Shown here piece by piece: positions 34,242-43,641 of a stretch of 64,000 nucleotides of DNA. Position numbers and translations under genes: made by a program. Below the pieces are notes generated by a model that made no database searches, was not told the DNA's origin, and saw nothing but the letters and a program-made list of their open reading frames with translations. How positions within the stretch are numbered: position 1 is the first letter of the stretch; each line of letters starts with the position of its first letter. Source of the DNA: Allacma fusca (lineage: Eukaryota; Arthropoda; Collembola; Symphypleona; Sminthuridae); contig OX359246.1 of assembly GCA_947179485.1 (NCBI GenBank), positions 13,454,001-13,518,000 of the forward strand. The letters run 5' to 3'.

Positions 34242-37200
34242 TTATGAAGTTCTGTGGTTGGCGGCTTGACAAGTGATACATCCTTTGATATACCTATGGA
34301 CATCCTGTCTCATACTTTTCCAATAGTAACGGGAATTTAACAGCTGATAGGTTTTATAGAGCCCTGCGTGTCCTCCGTCCAAGGAATCGTTGTGTGCTAA
34401 CTTCATAATTGCCCCTCTTAGCGCTGGTGGGACTACTAATTTATATAAACTACCGAGATCCGACTTGTATAATAAACCTTGAATTAACACATTTCTACCC
34501 CATACTAAATTATTCGAGTCGCCTATACTTTTCCCGAATTTCATTACCTCATCGATCACTTTCCTAATATTTTCATCACTCTGTTGATGTCTGAGGAAAA
34601 GATCTACCTGTCCACCCAACACTATACTAATAATTGGTTCCTCTTCCACTATTTCCTGTCTGTTTGACTCGGTTAGAGGAATTCTCAAGGATCTGACAGG
34701 GTACCTAGACAGACAATCTGCATGAGGAATGCTAGTACCAGGCCTGTGGACGGGTTTAGTGTAATATTGAGCTAATTCTAACTGCAACCGAGCTATCCTA
34801 CTATACGGATCTCTTAACTTACACAAACTAGTGAGCGCCTGATGATCAGTGACCAGCTCTACTCTACGACCGTACACATAAGGTCTAAACTCCCTGAGAG
34901 CGAATACACATGCCATGGCTTCCTTTTCCGTTACTGAGTACTTTAATTCTGCATCTTTGAGGATTCTGGATGTATAGGCTATGGGCCTCCAAGACTTTCC
35001 TTCGTCCTTAGACTGCTCACATACTCCGCCTAACATATAATTACTTGCATCAGTAGTGACTCTAATCAAAGCCTCTGAATCGAAATGTTGTAATACGGGA
35101 GCTGTAATCATAGCCTTCTTCATATTTTGAAAAGCTTCTTCCTTCTCTGGTGACCATTCGAACTGAACATCCTTTTTGGCCATTTGGTGCAATGGTCTCG
35201 CCATTTTTGCGAAATCCTGAATGTACTTCCTATAAAATCCGCAAAGACCGATAAACGATTGGACATCCTTCAGGCATTTTGGAGATGGAAATTCTTCGAC
35301 CGCCCTCACTTTTTCTGGGTCGGGTCCTGTCCCATCACCATTTATAATGTGCCCTAAAAAATGCAATTGATTAAAAGCAAAATGACACTTAGGCATTTTA
35401 AAAGTAAGATTAAAAATGTAAGCCCTCTGCAACACCAACTCTAACCTTTCCAGCAGGCTGTCGAATGTTGGGGCGTAAATTAAAATATCATCTATATAAA
35501 CTAAAGCTATGGAATACTTTAAGTTTCCTAAAATCACGTCCATCATGGACTGGAACTCGGCCGGCGAGTTCTTAAAACCGAAGGGCAACCTATTATAACA
35601 GAATTTTCCCTTTGGGGTCGAAAAAGCTGTCTTCTTCTGACTATCTTCAGAGAGCATCATTTGTAAGAAGCCCTGTAACGCATCCAGCGTTATAAAATAC
35701 GCCGATCCTGACAAATGATCTAGACTGTCATCTATTCTAGGGATCGGATACGTATTTTGTTCGACCTGATCGTTTAATTCTCGCAGATCAATACAAACCC
35801 TATATTGGAGATTACCCTGATCGTCCTTTTTCTTTGGGACCACTATAACGGGTGAATTGTAAGGAGAAACACACGGCTTAATCACACCTAGTTTCAAATT
35901 TCTCTCTACATGTTCCTCTAAAACTTTCTTTTCTATCGTTGCTAAGCGGTAAGAATATTTATGGAACGGCTTCTTCTCACCCGTATCTATTACTACAGGT
36001 GGATAATGAACAGCACCTAACTCATCATCCGACCTAGCAAAATTATACGAGTACTTATTAATAATATCTAAAATTTTCCACTTCTGCTCCTCCTCTAAAT
36101 TAGGGCCTAGTTTAAGCTCATCTAACGTGAAGGGGGCTTTATGTTTGAAATCCGGACTACAATACCTCCAGGGAAAATCTTGATTCCTCGGATCATCTTC
36201 CTGAATTAAATTAGACTCATCAAATACCTCATATTGACCTAAATACCGAATAGCTGGCAAGGTCACAGGGGTTTCTGTAGGATTTAATATAGCTGTCTGG
36301 GCTTTGCCGTTTCTCAGCCTTAAAATAGTATTTCCGAACAATACTCCTTTCTGTTCTAATGGATTTCCTGATACCACAATATCTCCGGACGCCTTGGTGT
36401 CTCTCGAGTATACCGTGATTCTTCTCCATGACATAGCGGGCATTTCTTCAGAATTTTTCGTGTAGATTGAAGATGATGTATGATGATCTGTTTTATTTGA
36501 TGTGGTTTCCTGACCCTGATCTGCTGTGACTTCTCCTTCATCCCCCTGACTCTCATCTGAATTACTAGAGTTCTGGGTCTCGGCTAAGTTCTCCTGAGTT
36601 TTCTGATTGATGGGGCCGGTCTCTTTGGATCCTTTGTGGCTCCCACTCTTCTTCCTCTTCGGACTTGCGCTTGCCTCTGACTCTGTAATTCTGGTGGAGT
36701 AAAAAGATGTCATGGATTCTGTCACAGGACCTTCTGAGTCCTGAATACTCTCATCAAAATTACCTACCTCATCTTTATCCGGACCTTGATAGTCCACCAA
36801 CTTTCTTTTCCTATCCATTAAAATATTAAATTTATCGTTAAAGTTCTTACCCAATAACATAAGGGAATCCATATTCTCCAGGATGGCAAACTGAAATTTG
36901 AACGTTGATAACGAACCTTCACCCAAATGAAAATAAATTGTAGCAGACCTTGCGTAGGAGCCTCCTTGACCTTTGCATATGGTAGAGTACTTCCTGGCTT
37001 CATGGTGCTCAATCCTAATACATTTGGGATAATGAGTCTCTAAGTATTCTGCGGTCACCCCCGCAATTGTCGACGTCATGGACCCGGTGTCTACGGTGGC
37101 CCGCAGCTTGAACTGATGTCCTGCTACTCTCAAGGGATAAATATCTTCCTTTCTGGAGTGGGACAGATTCCATAGCCGCGTGAACTCACTCTGCAACGGT

Positions 37201-37604
37201 GATTCCATTTCTGAAACAACACAGGAGTAATCACAATCCTCATCCTCATTATCATTAACATTAGTCATCATGGATCTTAATTTCATTCGTTTGTTATTTT
37301 TCTCAGAACTGCGATTCCAAACATACCACTGCTCATCCGAGCCTACTACACCTTTACCTCTCGAAGAGTCACGGGGGTCCTCTTCCACTTTTTCTTTCAC
37401 TCTTTTTCTCCTATTTTCCTGGACATAATTACCTACTGACTCACCTACCAAGGGTTGTGTATGAGAATCCTCCGGATATTTCTGAGCCCCCTCAGTGGTC
37501 TGGTCTGTCTCTCGACTAAATACCCAGTCCTCCTGACTGATAGCTTCCTGAATCACACTAGGTTCATTACACACTGGCCTCGGATTGTTCGTCCCTATGC
37601 CCAC
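34242..37604 (-). CDS. Pol, upstream part: protease, reverse transcriptase, RNase H, integrase zinc finger
   Basis: 1120 residues. In order: an aspartic protease with D172-T-G (ATVDTGSM); a reverse transcriptase with YIDD at residues 703-706 and the PFGFKNSP finger upstream; an RNase H start with TDAS at about residue 852; and an integrase HHCC zinc finger at the end (H...GGH...CITC). The order PR-RT-RH-IN defines Ty3/gypsy. The first listed residue is not a real start: the frame stays open upstream into the 3' end of gag, to about 37693, in the -1 frame relative to gag. Translation is therefore expected by -1 frameshifting at 37676-37682. The ORF ends in TAA at 34242-34244, right after the zinc finger. 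Confidence 0.96.
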   Translation of the reverse strand: MGIGTNNPRPVCNEPSVIQEAISQEDWVFSRETDQTTEGAQKYPEDSHTQPLVGESVGNYVQENRRKRVKEKVEEDPRDSSRGKGVVGSDEQWYVWNRSSEKNNKRMKLRSMMTNVNDNEDEDCDYSCVVSEMESPLQSEFTRLWNLSHSRKEDIYPLRVAGHQFKLRATVDTGSMTSTIAGVTAEYLETHYPKCIRIEHHEARKYSTICKGQGGSYARSATIYFHLGEGSLSTFKFQFAILENMDSLMLLGKNFNDKFNILMDRKRKLVDYQGPDKDEVGNFDESIQDSEGPVTESMTSFYSTRITESEASASPKRKKSGSHKGSKETGPINQKTQENLAETQNSSNSDESQGDEGEVTADQGQETTSNKTDHHTSSSIYTKNSEEMPAMSWRRITVYSRDTKASGDIVVSGNPLEQKGVLFGNTILRLRNGKAQTAILNPTETPVTLPAIRYLGQYEVFDESNLIQEDDPRNQDFPWRYCSPDFKHKAPFTLDELKLGPNLEEEQKWKILDIINKYSYNFARSDDELGAVHYPPVVIDTGEKKPFHKYSYRLATIEKKVLEEHVERNLKLGVIKPCVSPYNSPVIVVPKKKDDQGNLQYRVCIDLRELNDQVEQNTYPIPRIDDSLDHLSGSAYFITLDALQGFLQMMLSEDSQKKTAFSTPKGKFCYNRLPFGFKNSPAEFQSMMDVILGNLKYSIALVYIDDILIYAPTFDSLLERLELVLQRAYIFNLTFKMPKCHFAFNQLHFLGHIINGDGTGPDPEKVRAVEEFPSPKCLKDVQSFIGLCGFYRKYIQDFAKMARPLHQMAKKDVQFEWSPEKEEAFQNMKKAMITAPVLQHFDSEALIRVTTDASNYMLGGVCEQSKDEGKSWRPIAYTSRILKDAELKYSVTEKEAMACVFALREFRPYVYGRRVELVTDHQALTSLCKLRDPYSRIARLQLELAQYYTKPVHRPGTSIPHADCLSRYPVRSLRIPLTESNRQEIVEEEPIISIVLGGQVDLFLRHQQSDENIRKVIDEVMKFGKSIGDSNNLVWGRNVLIQGLLYKSDLGSLYKLVVPPALRGAIMKLAHNDSLDGGHAGLYKTYQLLNSRYYWKSMRQDVHRYIKGCITCQAANHRTS

Positions 37605-37641
37605 CGGATTATGAATAGGATTAAAATTGACATGAGGCTGG

Positions 37642-37682
37642 TAGGTCTGTGCGTCCCCGCACGACAGACCTATCAGTTTCCC
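37642..37682 (-). promoter_or_regulatory. -1 ribosomal frameshift signal between gag and pol
   Basis: On the sense strand the canonical slippery heptamer G GGA AAC (37682-37676) is in the gag frame and is followed at once by the gag stop UGA (37675-37673). Next comes a hairpin made of TAGGTCTG / CAGACCTA with an inner TGCG/CGCA pairing, ending at 37642. The pol frame is exactly -1 to gag and is open through this overlap. Heptamer, short spacer and stem-loop are the three parts of a programmed -1 frameshift. The spacer is on the short side (3-5 bases). Confidence 0.85.
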
Positions 37683-39052
37683 GAAGGCTGCTGATTATTT
37701 GTGGCTTGGTTTGCCGGACCTTGGTACTGACCCGACTGTTGGTTACGTGGTCCTGGATTATCCCTCATCCAGGCAGCTTGTTGCGGTGGCTGGGATGTGG
37801 GTTGTGTATATTGTGGCATTCCCACGGGAGGGTAATAATAACCAGGGTACGGATACATAGGAGGATATCCCGGAGGCATCATCATTTGTTGCCAATTATG
37901 ATAATCAAAATTTGTATTCTGACCGTATACGGGTGGTTGTTGAGTTTGGCCAGGATTACTCCTTGGTTGTGGATGCATCTGACCCCGGTAGCCCGATGGA
38001 TGGTTTTGTTGTGGGTGGGACCGACCATTGCCATTATTATCAATTTGAGACGGGATTGGACCTTGTCCCGTTGACTTGCCTGGGCCAACCGATCCTTGAT
38101 TCAGTAGTAGAGCCTGGAGTTTTTCCATCCTGCCGTTCTGACAGTCCCTCTTCAGATCTCGACGCATCAGCATTATATGGTTCTGACGCAAGCAGTATTC
38201 ACACTGGGTTACATTCAAGGACCTTATAGGAGGTTCCACTACTTGCGGGGCTTGACTGATGGATGAGCGAGAAAAACTTGAACTATTCCCTTTGATGCCA
38301 GGATTAATTGTTGGGTCCTTCATCAGACCTTCCAAACTAGTCCTTAATTCTTCTAAGGTCTTTGACGTAGTACAAGCTATAGCTGCCATCATTGGTGGTA
38401 GTTTCCCTCTCGCTTTTGCTATGATCTCCTCTTCTGTTACTGATGGGTCAACCTCTCCACTGAGCCTCTCCAATTCTGTAACAAAAGAAGCAGCATTTCC
38501 ATTAGGGTCAAATTTAAAATTATCCAGATTAGCCACTTTTTGAGCTTTCCGCTTCTTGTGATCAAATCTAGAACACAAAACCCCTTTAACCCATTGCCAA
38601 ACTTCCTCGTGGCTCTTGGACTTTTCCTTCCTAAATATCCTTATTTTAGCAGCTTGTGCACCATACCATTCCTTAACCGCTCTGTCTGAAGATTCCTGGA
38701 ACATCCGTCGTAGGTCCCCTACAATCATTTCATGGTTAAGATACATTTTTCTCATATGGTATTCAACATGCTCCACGAAATCCTGGGGGTCTTCATCCGA
38801 TCGGTATGGCTTCACTTCATTACGGAACTTCTCAAGCCTACGGTATGCCTCTTCTGAAGACTTTGGGTCATCTTTAAACTTTTTACTGACCTTAGTTTTT
38901 CCCGACACCTTTTGCTGCCACTTCATGAACTCGAGGGCCCATTTTGGAATTTCCTCTTCTGAGTCACTGGAACAATTGTCTTCTTTCCCATCACCTTTAG
39001 TGTCTTCATCGTGCCTTGGCTTTTCTTTTCGGTCACCTTCGGCATCAGCCAT
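37673..39052 (-). CDS. Gag polyprotein of the Ty3/gypsy element
   Basis: 459 residues starting MADAEGDRKEK. An acidic/charged N-terminus is followed by a helical capsid-like region (about 60-250, with the SHEEVWQWVKG and FVTELERLSG segments typical of gypsy-type capsids). Next comes a cysteine/histidine element C284-X2-C287-X4-H292-X11-C304, then a Gln/Pro/Tyr/Gly-rich tail. The knuckle spacing departs from the standard CX2CX4HX4C. The protein forms the virus-like particle and packages RNA. It ends at UGA 37673-37675, inside the frameshift signal. Confidence 0.9.
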   Translation of the reverse strand: MADAEGDRKEKPRHDEDTKGDGKEDNCSSDSEEEIPKWALEFMKWQQKVSGKTKVSKKFKDDPKSSEEAYRRLEKFRNEVKPYRSDEDPQDFVEHVEYHMRKMYLNHEMIVGDLRRMFQESSDRAVKEWYGAQAAKIRIFRKEKSKSHEEVWQWVKGVLCSRFDHKKRKAQKVANLDNFKFDPNGNAASFVTELERLSGEVDPSVTEEEIIAKARGKLPPMMAAIACTTSKTLEELRTSLEGLMKDPTINPGIKGNSSSFSRSSISQAPQVVEPPIRSLNVTQCEYCLRQNHIMLMRRDLKRDCQNGRMEKLQALLLNQGSVGPGKSTGQGPIPSQIDNNGNGRSHPQQNHPSGYRGQMHPQPRSNPGQTQQPPVYGQNTNFDYHNWQQMMMPPGYPPMYPYPGYYYPPVGMPQYTQPTSQPPQQAAWMRDNPGPRNQQSGQYQGPANQATNNQQPSGN

Positions 39053-39566
39053 GTTAACGAGATGGAAGCTAGATTAAAAAATGCAAAATTAAAATTAACA
39101 AGATGATTTTGAATAAATTCAATTTGCAAAACAACGCCAAAACTCGAGCCTCTATTCCCAGTCCAAGGTAAGTGACCCCGACTTAAGAACCAAGAGTCTT
39201 CGCTGGTGACCAAGAGTGCTGATTCCAACCTAAGATAGAACTGCTGTCCCTTTATTCAAATTAGAATGCACTCATAGTACTCACAATAAGACCTTCAATA
39301 ATTTATTCATTAATTTATAGAAATCTCAAATTTACAGGTTAAAATAAGCCTTTACCATAACTCTTGTAACTCGAAATATGTACCTGACTTCACAAGAGTC
39401 TCCGCTCGCCTTTGCCTATTACCAACCTCTGTTATCAGGGTCTTGGGCGTTGGCTTTTTTTTTCAACTACTCTCAAGCTTTTACACACACAAAATAAAAT
39501 CAACAAAAGAATTAAAAATAAAAATAATTTTGGGCACCCGCTTGGCAGTGGGGATAGGAAAAACGA

Positions 39567-39584
39567 ACCGCGTCACCTCCACCA
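39567..39584 (-). other. Primer-binding-site candidate
   Basis: Four bases inside the 5' LTR, the sense strand reads TGGTGGAGGTGACGCGGT. It starts with TGG, complementary to the CCA end of a tRNA, as expected for a primer-binding site. I cannot assign the tRNA. Confidence 0.5.
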
Positions 39585-39588
39585 TAAA

Positions 39589-39830
39589 TGTGAGGTTAAC
39601 TATAACACTCAAACCTAAAATTATGGGACTTAACTTATAATTATGAAATTATGATGAGAGAGTAAAAACTAGGTCTAGTCCGTTCGAGCGTTAGGTAAAG
39701 ACTCTCCTTTATTCATACAATTACCGCAATACATTATGCTTAGCCAAGCGCACCATATAGTCTCACTACACAGTACACCTCTACACCTATACACCTATAC
39801 ACATAAGTGCCTTGTGAGTGCACCCTCACA
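39589..39830 (-). repeat. 5' LTR of the Ty3/gypsy element
   Basis: 242 bp with the same TGTGAGG/CCTCACA termini as the other LTR. It lacks the 6-bp AGCGTC and is otherwise identical by eye. It is followed by the target duplication ACGC at 39831-39834. Confidence 0.96.
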
Positions 39831-39919
39831 ACGCGAATTAGGATTATAAGTTAATACGCATTGTGGTAAATGATGGGAATTTATTTAACAAAATTTTGAA
39901 TCAAAATTTTAAGGTACCA

Positions 39920-40105
39920 TTATAGACTATAGTTATTGAAAACTTCACAGCAAGAGGCCACTTGAAGCATTTCTTTGTAAAATTCTGGGTTATATCGGAG
40001 GTTAGCGCTATCTGTCAAATTTTCCGCCGCTATTTGTGGAACTGCTACCAAAATTACAGCAAGTATGACGTCAAGAATGCTTTTGGAGATCATGTTGACG
40101 ACCAT
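39920..40105 (-). pseudogene. SEC14-like paralogue B, exon 1 (signal peptide), detached
   Basis: The 61-codon frame starts at the ATG at 40105. It encodes a signal peptide (ILDVILAVILVAV) and then LRYNPEFYKEMLQVASCCEVF, which aligns with exon 1 of paralogues A (RRYTEEFYNTIFALASCCGIF) and C (RRYSEGLYKLAF). In A, exon 1 ends with a donor right after FNLE. Here the equivalent place reads TAA (39920-39922), and the nearest donor, GTACCT, lies two bases further on. Either the exon carries a nonsense change or splicing has shifted. Between it and exon 2 lies the 11.28-kb retrotransposon. Confidence 0.72.
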
Positions 40106-40888
40106 TTAAATAAAATGGATGATTTGATAATTAGCAGTGATGACAGTTATTTTTAGTATTCTCCCTTATGGACGAATTTTCTGTACTGGCTCAAGCTCTA
40201 TAGTAATTATTGTTAGACAACAGAAAAACATATTTCTAAGAAATTCAGCTACTTTCGTTAGTGGCACCATTACAAGAAATTCTCAAGGAGTTTCAAAGTA
40301 TACAAAGCACTTGAAGGATCAATTTTGCGAATTTTTGCAAGTGCTAAGGCATATGATGATGGACTCTCAGCAGGAAGAGAAAAACTCCTCATCTGTGGGA
40401 ACTGTAATCTGAAACTGGATTGACAGGAAAATTGTTAGTTCGATTATTTCGCAAATTATATTACTTCAGTAGAGCTCTACAAATTTTTAAATACCTGTAA
40501 TAATTACAAATGTTGCTGCAAAATTCGAGTGCGCTCCTTTTATTCTACTCCTTACCTATGACGTCGATCTTCGTCCGTAAACAGATATTTCCAGAACGTT
40601 CTACCCATTGTACTGGATCCAATCGCAAATCGTGAGCTTTTCATCACGGAAAATGTTGCTTCCTTGGATGACAATGCAAACAATTAAAGGCATTATTATA
40701 AATCGGTGATAATTATTTTGCACTGACAGAAATTGAATTAGTTATAACATGCTTTTGCAGCTCCTTTCATTCTCACCATCCATAAGTCCATATAGTCATT
40801 ATTGCACCACAGCATCAGCTTTTGCATGTACGGAGTTATTATTCGGTGCTCTCGTAAAAATAATATTCCAGAAATGGAGACAAAACGA
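40106..40888. other. Upstream flank of paralogue B
   Basis: No supported gene. The plus-strand frame at 40137-40412 shows no family features. The promoter of paralogue B should lie at the left side. Confidence 0.4.
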
Positions 40889-40896
40889 CTGCCATA

Positions 40897-41404
40897 TAGT
40901 GGTCGGACCAATTCAATTCAGAATTGGAAATTTTCGATTCGATTCGATTCGATTCAATTCGATTCAGTAGTATTTCGATTCGATTTGCAGCCAAGCCAAA
41001 TCGAATGATTCGATTTGGGTATTGAACTGAATCGAATCATATCTTGTGAATTGCAATTCAAACAATTCAGCAAAACCGCTTCGGCTGCGCACGGGTACTT
41101 TTTTTCCGTATATTCAAAGTCCAAATATTACGTATAGCACAACGTTTGCTATTTTAGCGTAGCTTTTACTATACCCTTTATAATATGTATACGACACTCC
41201 ATAGTAACATTTTTGAACAGAAAATTTTGTACTTTCCCACTTGAATCGTTCGATTTACGATTCAATTCGATTCACTGAGTGAATTGTATCGAATTGAATT
41301 GCTTTGGGGCAAATTGAATCGAAAATCGGTTTTTCGATTCAATTCAGGCTTCAAATTGAATCAAATTGAAAAATTCGAATCAAATTGAATCGATCCGACC
41401 ACTA
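40897..41404. mobile_element. hAT-like non-autonomous element, GATTCGATTC-rich
   Basis: The 508-bp element has inverted ends TAGTGGTCGGA and a perfect 8-bp target duplication CTGCCATA at 40889-40896 and 41405-41412. Degenerate GATTCGATTC/GAATTGAATC arrays lie inside both ends. TAG-type ends with 8-bp duplications fit hAT-like elements. There is no transposase. Confidence 0.85.
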
Positions 41405-41412
41405 CTGCCATA

Positions 41413-41934
41413 TACGATCCCCCAAACAGAGATTTTAAAATTACCAAGCCCGGCTTGTGTGCCTTGACGATAACTTGCGAAATAATGACACCAGACGACT
41501 GCTCAAATGTTCTGTAAGGGTAAATTATAATGTAAAATGCCTGCGAAAAAATGGTTATGCCTTTGACTTAAAAAAATTATATATCACATATTTAAACACA
41601 TGCAAATTCATAAACTGACAATGAGATCCAAACTTGCGCCATCTATGGTCTGATATGTTGGTTTGATTAGCATTAAATTATCTTTACCATCAAGCGTTAG
41701 CTGCCGCATGAACGAATTCGATTGTGAACTTTCAAAATTTAGTTCGTTCAAGCTGAGAATTCATTTAATCTTTAGATAACACTGATCTTATAACATAACT
41801 AGCTCTGCACAACCAGCTATTGCTAGCTCACAATCAGAACGGCAAATATAAATACGGAAGGCAGTAAATAGTTGTATGCTATACAATGTAGTGTGATTAA
41901 GTGAAACGAACCGCAACGAAAAAGCCCATGATGT
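41413..41934. other. Non-coding spacer
   Basis: AT-rich. I see no gene or bounded repeat. Confidence 0.4.
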
Positions 41935-41942
41935 ATGATGTT

Positions 41943-43076
41943 TAGGGTATGTCGAGTGAAAATGCCCTGCAGTACTTGCCCGCCCAGCTGAAAATGCCCA
42001 AAAATTGGGCATGTGCTCAGCTTTTGAAAATGCCCTGATTTTGAGCATTTTGGGCACGGCAAGTTGGGCATTTTCACGGCACCAAAATTGGATTACTAGC
42101 ATATATTCAGAATATCCATCCAAATGCATGAAAGTGCAGCCAAGGAAATGTTACAAATGTGAATGTCTTGTTATTCGCTTGTTCGTAATATATTATAATG
42201 GCAAAAACAGCCAAGTCAATTTAATTTCATTGACATGAAGTGATATCATTTATCACTCCTATGGAAATAAATTTCTATGTAAACAATAATATGAAATAAA
42301 TTTACATTTGCGTCACTGAAGGGCGCGCGGGCAGAAATATCACTTTCTTTTGAAGTACGAACTCCTAAATTAAAAATCTGATGGTAAGTGATCAGTCAAA
42401 ATTTTAACGGGTGATGAAACTGAATTTTACACTCATTTTATTCTGCATCACTACAGTCTGCAGTTTGCAACGATCAACCAAAATGGCTCGAGTAAAAACC
42501 AATAAACATCCTCCATACAGGTCACCAAATATTGTTGTTTCTAGTTTTATGGTGTACAAAACAATTATTGTATGGGTTCAACTTTTAACCGAAAAGACAT
42601 TTCTGATCGCAGTAATATATACATATGTATTGTGTATTGGGGTATGTGAATATTCCCAGGATGGTGGAAATTCATTTTACATCGTCTGCAGTTTGAAAAA
42701 ATAGTTCCTAGAATAATTTAATTTATAGCCGTATCGTGTACAGGTGTTTCACAAATTGTAATGTTAAATATGACCTATGGTATCCAAACGTATTTCATCA
42801 CCGGCTGAATTAACTTCGTCAAAATAATGACATAAATCTAATAAAATTTTCAAGGTAATTTTGAACGATTTTTCTCCAAAATTACAAAGACAATTTAAAA
42901 TCCATTGTCAAATTGTATAGATTGTTCTATTATATTCTACGATTCTGCCCAAAATGTCCAATTTGTCCTCGATGAAAATGCCGAAAATGCCCTTGCCCAA
43001 TATGCCATATTATGCCGTCCTCGCCCTGAAATGAAAATGCCCAAAATGCCGGGCATTTTCAAATCGACATACCCTA
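41943..43076. mobile_element. hAT-like non-autonomous element, GAAAATGCCC-rich ends
   Basis: The 1134-bp element has exact 13-bp inverted ends TAGGGTATGTCGA and a perfect 8-bp target duplication ATGATGTT at 41935-41942 and 43077-43084. GAAAATGCCC(A/T) motifs in both orientations cluster inside the two ends. The interior has a plus-strand frame at 42411-42704 with a hydrophobic start but no transposase features. Confidence 0.87.
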
Positions 43077-43084
43077 ATGATGTT

Positions 43085-43641
43085 AAACTAAATTTTACAT
43101 TAATCACACTTGCTGCCTGTCGTTATGAAAGAGCAATTTGAAAATGGGTATGTACCCGCCTGTACCCGGGGGTACAAGCTATAACTGGGTCATTTAATCG
43201 TGCCCACCACCATTCTACCTGAATATTTGGGTACGCGTTGCCATTGAATTGAAATTGAGCGTTACCATTGAACAAGCCTGAATATTTGTCATAGGGGGGA
43301 CGTTCCTGACCCGGCTTGAGATAACTGTTTTATTCTTCGAAAAAATAATCGTGTCGTCTGAGCTGGAGTGTGTTTGATGACTGGGGTACAGGTTCGCGGA
43401 TATGAATGGGAAGACACAGTAAAACATTTGCTGAATACCCACATTAAAAACATGATTCCAGTACTCATACGTTTGTTTGAAACTGTATTTCTCTGTAAAG
43501 ATCTTCTTATGCGTGACGGTCTGTACGACAGTCGTGTCCGCTCCGTTGCTAATTTCATCGAACCCTTTCATGTCCTCTGTCGTAGTCGAACTCAAAATGG
43601 GTTACCTTTACCTCTCCCGTCGTAGTTGCTTTCAAACATGA
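43085..43641. other. Spacer with overlapping unassigned frames
   Basis: Open frames exist on both strands near 43215-43625 (126 residues on minus, 85 on plus). Neither has a domain I recognise or splice partners I can defend. The minus frame, with its TVTHKKIFTEKYSF segment, reads more like protein. I leave it unresolved. Confidence 0.3.

Larger units (their letters stand above)
28549..39830 (-). mobile_element. Ty3/gypsy LTR retrotransposon, near-complete
   Basis: This is an 11,282-bp element on the minus strand. It has two LTRs (TGTGAGG...CCTCACA), a 4-bp target duplication ACGC, a purine tract beside the 3' LTR and a primer-binding-site candidate beside the 5' LTR. In transcript order it carries gag, protease-RT-RNase H-integrase (interrupted by one TAA), and a third ORF. 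Integrase lies after RNase H, which is the Ty3/gypsy order. The LTRs differ by one 6-bp indel only, so the insertion is young. It sits in intron 1 of the SEC14-like paralogue B in the sense orientation, so its LTR polyadenylation signal could truncate the host transcript. No envelope-like ORF (signal peptide plus membrane anchor) is visible. Confidence 0.95.

Noticed and set aside
31308..34247. Plus-strand frames opposite the integrase part of pol
   Set aside because: Antisense shadows; the minus strand carries the DDE integrase.
37649..39077. Long plus-strand frames opposite gag
   Set aside because: They are antisense shadows of the gag reading frame, with unnatural composition.
28549..39830. 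Complete endogenous retrovirus with envelope
   Set aside because: The third ORF lacks signal peptide, anchor and any fusion-protein pattern, so an envelope cannot be claimed.
42411..42704. 97-residue frame with a hydrophobic start
   Set aside because: It lies inside the non-autonomous element 41943-43076 and lacks transposase motifs.
43215..43625. Opposed frames of 126 (minus) and 85 (plus) residues
   Set aside because: The minus frame reads like protein but has no confirmed family, start or splice partner. Left unresolved, not annotated.
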